Origin: an uncultured Nitrospina sp.
Lineage (GTDB): Bacteria; Nitrospinota; Nitrospinia; Nitrospinales; VA-1
DNA length: 9,580 bases
Reading direction: 5' to 3'
NCBI GenBank assembly: GCA_950072225.1
Contig: CATMOP010000052.1
Span: 1 to 9,580, forward strand
Shown here: positions 5,699 through 9,580 of the stretch, piece by piece
Layout: each line of letters begins with the position of its first letter
Position numbering within the stretch: position 1 is the stretch's first letter
Position numbers and translations under genes: made by a program
The notes under the pieces: model-generated
The model's input: the letters and a program-made list of their open reading frames with translations, nothing else
Databases searched by the model: none
Told to the model about the DNA's origin: nothing

Positions 5699-6571
5699 AT
5701 GGCTAATGGCTTGAAGATAAAATTTTGGGGGGTTAGAGGAAGTATTCCTTCCGGAAATCAGGAAACGGCAGGTGTCGGGGGCAATACCACCTGTGTTGAG
5801 ATCCGTTGCGGTGATGAATTGATTATCATTGATACGGGAACGGGCGTCCGAAGTCTTGGCCTGGCGCTTATGAAGGAGACACCTATAAAAGGGACTATCT
5901 TGTTCAGCCATGTTCATTGGGACCATATACAAGGATTTCCTTTTTTTGCGCCTTTTTTTGTTCCCGGCAATGAGTTCCGGATTTTTGGGGGCACCAGCTT
6001 GCCGACGACCATTGAAGAAGTTCTGAACCAGCAGATGACGCCTCCTTGTTTCCCGGTCAAGACTGACTTGTTTGGTTGCCAAATGACCTATCATGATGTT
6101 AAACCTGGGGAAGTGATTGAAGGAGACAATTACAAGGTAACTTTTGCTCCTTTACACCATCCGAATGGGTGTTATGCTTACCGGATTGAGCATGAAGGAA
6201 AGGTATTAGTTTTTTCCACTGATTGTGAGCATTATGAGGACAGGCCAAATACAAACTTGATTGAACTTTGCAAGGATGTCGATCTCCTGGTTTATGACTC
6301 CCAGTATACGGAAGATGAATATTATGGCCGCAATGGCCAGTTCTCCCGAAAAGGTTGGGGGCATAGCACTATGAGGGAAGGGGTCAAAGTTGCAATATCG
6401 GCAAATGTTGAAAAACTGGTTTTATTTCATCACGATCCCTCGCACAATGACGAAACTATCAAGCAAATTGAAACAGAATCCCGCCAACTTTTTCCACAAA
6501 GCATAGCCGCCTATGAAGGCTTGCAAATCGATTTATCACAAGAGGCATTGCCCAAATCCCTGTTTGATTGA
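5699..6571 (+). CDS. MBL-fold metal-dependent hydrolase, phosphodiesterase-like
   Basis: This 290-residue single-domain metallo-beta-lactamase-fold protein begins with the strand KIKFWGVRGSIPS (residues 6-18), which marks a subgroup of cyclic-phosphodiesterase-like hydrolases. The metal ligands are all visible: HVHWDH (71-76) supplying H71, H73, D75 and H76; the HHP stretch at 153-155; D175 in STDCEH; and H222 in GHST or H245 in FHHDPSHND, with GHST resembling the end of the active site in this subgroup. Two divalent metals are expected. The substrate is not known; a phosphodiester or cyclic nucleotide is likeliest by family. No signal peptide is seen, so it is cytoplasmic. The ATG lacks a clear ribosome binding site but is fixed by the conserved first strand. 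It is the first gene after the strong promoter, and its end overlaps or abuts the propeller lipoprotein gene. Confidence 0.9.
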   Translation: MANGLKIKFWGVRGSIPSGNQETAGVGGNTTCVEIRCGDELIIIDTGTGVRSLGLALMKETPIKGTILFSHVHWDHIQGFPFFAPFFVPGNEFRIFGGTSLPTTIEEVLNQQMTPPCFPVKTDLFGCQMTYHDVKPGEVIEGDNYKVTFAPLHHPNGCYAYRIEHEGKVLVFSTDCEHYEDRPNTNLIELCKDVDLLVYDSQYTEDEYYGRNGQFSRKGWGHSTMREGVKVAISANVEKLVLFHHDPSHNDETIKQIETESRQLFPQSIAAYEGLQIDLSQEALPKSLFD

Positions 6572-7799
6572 ATTTTTGTGGCAAGCACTGCTTGTAATTG
6601 TATTTCTTAATGGATGTGGCTCCTCCCAACCCCATGTTGCGGATAATCCTGCCAGCCAGCGTTTTCGCGATGAAACATTGCTTCCTAAGCAAAGTTCCTC
6701 CCACAGACAGGCCATTTTCTTCCGTGCGGATCAGGATGCATTGCCGGATTTAGTAGTCTTGAATGAGGCAGCGCCCGGAAAACCCCAGTTACAGATTTTC
6801 ATCAATCATGGAAAAAAAGGTTTTCAATGGAAAAGTCCGGGGCGGTGGATAGAGGAATTGAAGGCCCCGATCCTTTCTCTCACTGCAGCGGATCTGAATC
6901 GTGATGGAGGTGATGACCTGATTCTGGTAATGGAAAAATCGGGCAGGGTATCCACCCAAATTCTTTTTAATAATAAGAAAAGTTATTTTTACGCCAAGGA
7001 TAAAGGAGGCTCTTACTCACTTCGGCCTGGAATAGATAAGGTGATTTCTATTGATCTGGATCAGGATGGAGACAAAGACCTTTTTTATTTTGGTCAAATG
7101 GTTCTGGATGCGAATGGAAAACCCTCCAGCTATCAAACCCGCGTGCTCATTAATGATGGTGCTGGAAGGTTGGAGGACTTGACGGCTTTGCTTTTGCCTC
7201 GTCTTCCTGCGGGAATTCGAGATGCCTCTTTTGCTGATTTTGATGACGATGGAGTGGTGGATGTTTTTCTGGTTTACGCTAAAGGTCAAAATCGGCTGCT
7301 GATAAATAACGGAGTAGGAAAGTTCACAGACCGCACTGCGTCCCATATCCCCCGTATTCTTGATGATAGCCAACATGCCGACTGGGCTGATTTTGACCAA
7401 GATGGAGACAATGACCTTCTGGTTGTCAACCGAGTGATCGACAAACATTACAGGGCTTATCCTGGGGAAACCGCATATTTTCTTGAAAATACAGGAGGCG
7501 GACATTTTAAAAAACGGTCACATAAAATGCTTCCCCGCCTTCCTTCTTACAAAGCTTACCTTTTGGACGCAAATGGTAACACCAAACCAGATGCCTTGAT
7601 CTTGACCTCAAAGGGAGTTTATTATTTACAGGGCAGGGGCCGATGGGATTTTACTGATGAAACCCGCAGACGTCTTCCGCGCTTCCGGTTTTTTCGGGAA
7701 ATGGCCTTTGCCGACATCAATCAGGATGGATTTCTGGATCTCTTCGCCTTATCGCCAACTCCGGGAAGAAGCCGGGTTTGGTTGAATCGCTTCGATTGA
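6513..7799 (+). CDS. Lipoprotein with seven FG-GAP/VCBS calcium-binding repeats
   Basis: This is probably a lipid-anchored seven-bladed beta-propeller on the cell surface or periplasmic side. The signal peptide has a hydrophobic core ending in lipobox LNGC (C35). Seven repeats of the D-x-D-x-D-G-x-x-D-hydrophobic type follow: 72-83 (degenerate, ADQDALPDLVVL), 127-139, 181-193, 242-254, 293-305, 352-364 (degenerate, DANGNTKPDALIL) and 401-413, spaced 49-61 residues. Such loops bind calcium in integrin-alpha-like propellers. The start is uncertain. The ATG at 6513 gives a long basic n-region but overlaps the MBL gene by 59 bases and has no ribosome binding site. In-frame TTG codons at 6564 (straddling the MBL stop) and 6576 would give a shorter signal peptide without positive charges. 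Its stop is 10 bases before the TerB-like gene. Role unknown; such propellers often bind ligands or assist surface assembly. Confidence 0.88.
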   Translation: MKACKSIYHKRHCPNPCLIEFLWQALLVIVFLNGCGSSQPHVADNPASQRFRDETLLPKQSSSHRQAIFFRADQDALPDLVVLNEAAPGKPQLQIFINHGKKGFQWKSPGRWIEELKAPILSLTAADLNRDGGDDLILVMEKSGRVSTQILFNNKKSYFYAKDKGGSYSLRPGIDKVISIDLDQDGDKDLFYFGQMVLDANGKPSSYQTRVLINDGAGRLEDLTALLLPRLPAGIRDASFADFDDDGVVDVFLVYAKGQNRLLINNGVGKFTDRTASHIPRILDDSQHADWADFDQDGDNDLLVVNRVIDKHYRAYPGETAYFLENTGGGHFKKRSHKMLPRLPSYKAYLLDANGNTKPDALILTSKGVYYLQGRGRWDFTDETRRRLPRFRFFREMAFADINQDGFLDLFALSPTPGRSRVWLNRFD

Positions 7800-7809
7800 G
7801 GAAAACGCT

Positions 7810-8709
7810 ATGTCACAGTTTAAAAAAATGACTTTTCTTAAAGTGCTCACCACGGTTGCTTGGGCAGATGGAGAGGTCTCACAATCAGAGTTTAATATTC
7901 TCAAATCCTTTTTTAGAAAATTTGATTTGGAAAAACATGAATTGGATGAATTAAAGCCGTATCTTTTCTCTCCAGTTTCAACAAAGGAAAAGGATGAATT
8001 ATATCGCCAGATGATCGCGGAATTGTCTTCCCCGCGGGAGAAGAAAGAAATCATGGATGCTTTGGAGACCATGGTCGAGGCGCATAAAAGAATGAAGAGT
8101 GATGAAAGGGAATTGGTCGACCAGTTCTCTGAATGGTTGAAAAAATCTTCTCATACAAAAAGATCTCTTGGGCGAATAAGAAATTTTTTGCAAAGGACTA
8201 TTTTCAAGCATGCGCGGGACCCGGACCCTGATATGGAAAAATATTTTAAACGCCATGTGCTGAAAAAAATTGAACTGAAAAGCTCGCATTCTCAAGTATC
8301 TACCAACTTGCCCGAGGAGCGGCTTTATTTTATTTGCCTTGTGGGAACGCTGATGGCGGCAATTGCCCATGTGGATGACCATTTTGATCCGGCAGAGAAA
8401 AAGGCTTTGAAACGTTGCCTAACCGAGCAGTTTTCTTTAAAAGGAAAAGAATTGACTCTATTGTTTGAAGTGGTGGAGGAACAAGCACGCCAAGGTTTTG
8501 ACTTTTATGAAGTGGTTTCTGAATTGAATCGTGTCTCTTCCTACAACGACCGCATCCATTTGATGGAATGCCTTTTTGAAGTTGCTATCGCGGATGGAGA
8601 GATGGTTCATGGAGAAGCGGAAGAAATCAGGCGGATTACCAAAGCCCTGCGCATTCCCCACAAAACTTTCATCGAATACAAGGTCCGCGCATTGGATAAG
8701 ATACGGTGA
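7810..8709 (+). CDS. TerB-like protein with two TerB-type helical modules
   Basis: This 299-residue, almost wholly helical, charged protein has no signal peptide or membrane segment. The first module (about 7-110) carries the TerB-type turn AWADGEVSQSE (17-27). A basic linker with RTIFKHARDPDPDMEKYFKR (129-148) leads to a second module (about 170-295) with AHVDDHFDPAEKKAL (186-200) and a second full turn, AIADGEMVHGEAEEI (259-273). TerB domains have acidic helix-turn motifs that can bind metals and are found in tellurite-resistance and stress proteins, but also in many uncharacterised ones. No other ter gene is present, so tellurite resistance should not be inferred. The ATG is well supported: GAGGA overlaps the upstream stop codon and ends 7 bases before it. 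Very likely translated together with the propeller lipoprotein. Confidence 0.82.
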   Translation: MSQFKKMTFLKVLTTVAWADGEVSQSEFNILKSFFRKFDLEKHELDELKPYLFSPVSTKEKDELYRQMIAELSSPREKKEIMDALETMVEAHKRMKSDERELVDQFSEWLKKSSHTKRSLGRIRNFLQRTIFKHARDPDPDMEKYFKRHVLKKIELKSSHSQVSTNLPEERLYFICLVGTLMAAIAHVDDHFDPAEKKALKRCLTEQFSLKGKELTLLFEVVEEQARQGFDFYEVVSELNRVSSYNDRIHLMECLFEVAIADGEMVHGEAEEIRRITKALRIPHKTFIEYKVRALDKIR

Positions 8710-8766
8710 TGGTGAAGTCCGGTCAGTTTGAAGTAGAAGGATTCTAGTTCAGATGTTGAGGGAATA

Positions 8767-8946
8767 GTGAAAGAAACCAAAAAAAAATTTCTCGGCATTA
8801 TGTTTGAGTGTTGCAATACTTATCGACGTGTTTATATAAATAAAGAGGGCAATGCATATGAGGGGCATTGCCCGAAATGTTTTGCCGAGGTGAAAGTTCG
8901 AATAGGGACGGATGGCTCTGATACCCGTTTTTTTCGTGCACGCTGA
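8767..8946 (+). CDS. Small zinc-ribbon-like protein, 59 residues
   Basis: A short gene easily missed because it starts with GTG. The protein begins VKETKKKFLGIMFECCNTYR, has C15-C16 and then CPKC at residues 35-38, and ends VKVRIGTDGSDTRFFRAR. Two cysteine pairs some 20 residues apart suggest a zinc ribbon. The pattern 'FECC..Y.R.Y.NK.G.A..G.CPKC...V.VR.G..G...RFF.A' matches a small conserved protein type I recall from other bacteria, including planctomycetes, of unknown function. GAGGGA at 8758-8763 lies just before the GTG. The frame is open upstream to a TAG at 8734-8736 without a better start. It ends 6 bases before dtd, so the two are probably translated together. The coding call rests on the ordered cysteine pattern, ribosome binding site and tight packing. 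Confidence 0.85.
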   Translation: MKETKKKFLGIMFECCNTYRRVYINKEGNAYEGHCPKCFAEVKVRIGTDGSDTRFFRAR

Positions 8947-8952
8947 CCTGCC

Positions 8953-9390
8953 ATGAAACTGGTTCTGCAAAGAGTGGCGCGTGCTTCGGTGTCTGTCAAT
9001 GGCAGGACTGTTGCCGATATTTCCAAAGGTCTGCTGATTTTATTTGGCGCGGAAAAGCAGGATAATCCTGATAAGGTGCAGGTTCTCGCCGACAAGGCCT
9101 TGAACCTGAGAATTTTCCCGGATGACCAGGGAAAGATGAATCTTTCCTGCCTCGATATTTCCGGGGAGGTGCTGGTGGTTTCCCAGTTCACCCTGGCCGG
9201 GGATTGCGCCAAAGGGCGACGTCCGAGTTTCGACAAAGCCGCCAAGCCGCAAGAGGCGGAAACCCTTTACCGCCAATTTATCGAGAAAGTTTCCGAGTCA
9301 GGGTTAACTGTTGCCCATGGCCAGTTTGGGTCAGATATGCAGGTAGAACTGGTGAATGATGGGCCGGTCACCTTCATTCTTGATCGATAG
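8953..9390 (+). CDS. dtd: D-aminoacyl-tRNA deacylase (Dtd)
   Basis: Dtd removes D-amino acids, and mischarged glycine, from tRNA in the cytoplasm and so guards translation. At 145 residues it has the usual family length. Key motifs are the N-terminus MKLVLQRVARASVSVNG, the active-site signature SQFTL (77-81) leading through AKGRRPSF (86-93), and the NDGPVTF stretch (135-141) with the Gly-cis-Pro pair that rejects L-aminoacyl groups. It closely follows the zinc-ribbon gene (6 bases) and has no clear ribosome binding site of its own, which suggests translational coupling. Its TAG stop (9388-9390) is directly followed by the inverted repeat of the candidate RNA. Confidence 0.97.
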   Translation: MKLVLQRVARASVSVNGRTVADISKGLLILFGAEKQDNPDKVQVLADKALNLRIFPDDQGKMNLSCLDISGEVLVVSQFTLAGDCAKGRRPSFDKAAKPQEAETLYRQFIEKVSESGLTVAHGQFGSDMQVELVNDGPVTFILDR

Positions 9391-9550
9391 ACCACTAGGT
9401 GCCTGCGTGGTACCCCGCATGGAGTACTGGGGTGATTTACAATTTCTCATGCAATATGCAGGGGAGGCAGATATCAATGATTTGTTAAGCCGAGAAAAAT
9501 GGTTGCTCACCAGAGAAAGCAATGGCACGCTGGCTCCACGCCTAGTGGTT
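9391..9550 (+). ncRNA. Candidate structured RNA (or small inverted-repeat element) after dtd
   Basis: No gene is seen here. ACCACTAGG (9391-9399) pairs perfectly with CCTAGTGGT (9541-9549). After a bulge, GCC (9401-9403) pairs with GGC (9532-9534) and GCGTG (9405-9409) with CACGC (9526-9530). Inside this long helix three hairpins can form: TACCCC 9411-9416 with GGGGTG 9429-9434; TTTCTC 9443-9448 with GAGAAA 9492-9497; and GTTGCT 9502-9507 with AGCAAT 9518-9523. A T-rich tail (9549-9560) follows. The size, closing helix and short hairpin on the 3' side recall 6S RNA, but the branched interior does not match well, and no known riboswitch, tmRNA, SRP or RNase P signature is found. The strand is assumed from the T-rich tail. 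A MITE with terminal inverted repeats is the main alternative. Bases 9551-9580 show nothing further. Confidence 0.4.
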
Positions 9551-9580
9551 ATTTTTCTTTCGATGTGCGAATCTGGTTTT

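Noticed and set aside
5621..6094. Minus-strand open frame of 157 codons over the MBL gene start
   Set aside because: It is antisense to a well-supported enzyme gene, its N-terminus falls inside that gene, and its composition is Lys/Arg/Ser-rich without motifs.
7017..7505. Minus-strand open frame of 162 codons inside the propeller gene
   Set aside because: It is antisense to the calcium-loop repeats. The repeated ISILVKI/ISILIQI-like segments are reverse readings of the D-x-D-x-D-G codons.
7810..8709. Tellurite resistance operon
   Set aside because: Only TerB-like modules are present; none of terA, terC, terD, terE or terZ is nearby, and TerB-like modules are common in unrelated proteins.
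9331..9528. Minus-strand open frame of 65 codons after dtd
   Set aside because: It spans the dtd 3' end and the candidate RNA, has no ribosome binding site and shows no protein-like pattern.
9391..9550. tRNA, tmRNA, SRP RNA, RNase P RNA or a known riboswitch
   Set aside because: No cloverleaf with TTCRA arm, no tag-peptide frame, no GGAAG-type SRP loop, no RNase P core motif and no B12, TPP or FMN box could be found. Only a weak 6S-like resemblance remains.

Overview
The window reads as ordinary chromosome of a moderate-GC, Gram-negative bacterium. Two lipoproteins with lipoboxes, a secreted haem-binding protein and sigma70-like promoters support this. No tRNA, rRNA, IS element, phage gene or CRISPR array was seen. 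The mix of RecA, a LipM-like octanoyltransferase, a haem-motif/SUMF1 fusion, a propeller lipoprotein and a TerB-like protein would fit a marine Nitrospinota or deltaproteobacterial-type lineage. That placement is an impression from gene content and protein style, not a proof.

Layout. (1) 38-2338, minus strand: a small SHOCT-like gene (2051-2263) with its own promoter, a 340-base spacer rich in short repeats and palindromes, then the pair thpR-recA (stop-to-start gap 15 bases). A hairpin with a T-run at 38-68 faces right and overlaps the recA 3' end, so it probably ends a gene lying to the left of the window. (2) 2480-3388, plus strand: an unrecognised lipoprotein followed by a possible terminator. 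(3) 3589-5544: a divergent pair separated by 75 bases. One is a secreted protein joining two c-type haem motifs to a SUMF1/FGE-like domain (minus); the other is a LipM-type octanoyltransferase (plus). (4) 5579-9390, plus strand: a well-formed promoter, then a compact run of five genes. These are a metallo-beta-lactamase-fold hydrolase, a seven-repeat FG-GAP/VCBS lipoprotein, a two-module TerB-like protein, a 59-residue zinc-ribbon protein, and D-aminoacyl-tRNA deacylase (dtd). (5) 9391-9550: a non-coding stretch closed by a long inverted repeat, either a structured RNA or a small inverted-repeat element.

How the genes relate. ThpR (RNA end processing) with RecA, and Dtd (D-amino-acid proofreading of tRNA), are housekeeping functions. 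LipM would feed protein lipoylation. The MBL/propeller/TerB-like/zinc-ribbon run is tightly spaced and probably co-transcribed, but no common pathway can be read from the sequence. The stretches most worth a second look are the haem-SUMF1 fusion, the candidate RNA after dtd, and the palindrome cluster upstream of thpR-recA.
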